Assembly (NCBI GenBank): GCA_964454795.1
Contig: CAYVUM010000143.1
Coordinates: forward strand, 1-7,129
Reading direction: 5' to 3'
Source: CAYVUM01 sp964454795
GTDB taxonomy: Bacteria; Pseudomonadota; Alphaproteobacteria; Rhodospirillales; Defluviicoccaceae
Length of the DNA stretch: 7,129 bases
Shown one piece after another: positions 7,099-7,129 of this stretch. Both the position numbers and the translations under genes were made by a program. The notes under the pieces were generated by a model, which saw nothing but the letters and a program-made list of their open reading frames with translations, did no database searches and was not told the origin of the DNA. Position 1 is the first letter of the stretch. Each line of letters starts with the position of its first letter.

Positions 7099-7129
7099 CC
7101 CCTCAGGCCTTCCCGTCTCCGTCTGTCGA

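Overview
The window is a GC-rich stretch of a bacterial ribosomal-protein / RNA polymerase gene cluster, with every real gene on the minus strand. Read in the direction of transcription (high to low coordinates) the order is tuf – tRNA-Trp(CCA) – secE – nusG – rplK – rplA – rplJ – rplL – rpoB (the last cut by the window edge). This order, and the protein details (RpoB with an extra segment after the IDRRRKLP motif and the SQFMDQTNPLSE form of the rifampicin region), point to an alphaproteobacterium, probably of the Rhodospirillales type. That taxonomic call is inference from remembered family sequences.

Region by region: 7098–5908 is an EF-Tu gene whose frame is complete except for an amber (TAG) codon at codon 34, just after the P-loop. 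5806–5731 is tRNA-Trp with an encoded CCA end. 5714–5517 is SecE and 5511–4981 is NusG, five bases apart. A 218-base gap (4980–4763) leads to rplK (4762–4334) and rplA (4329–3610), four bases apart. A long 543-base non-coding stretch (3609–3067) rich in GC hairpins precedes rplJ (3066–2515, GTG start) and holds the likely L10 autoregulatory leader. rplL (2371–1970) follows after 143 bases. A 294-base gap then leads to the first 558 codons of rpoB (1675–1).

The genes work together in gene expression. EF-Tu delivers aminoacyl-tRNA. L11, L10 and L7/L12 build the ribosomal stalk that recruits EF-Tu and other GTPases, and L1 forms the opposite stalk. NusG couples transcription to translation and Rho, SecE is part of the protein export channel, and RpoB is the catalytic beta subunit of RNA polymerase.

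I see no mobile element, CRISPR array, defence system or unknown gene. The points worth a second look are the amber codon in tuf, four 11-residue repeats in the L12-binding tail of L10, the structured rplJ leader, and the absence of a Shine-Dalgarno sequence before nusG.
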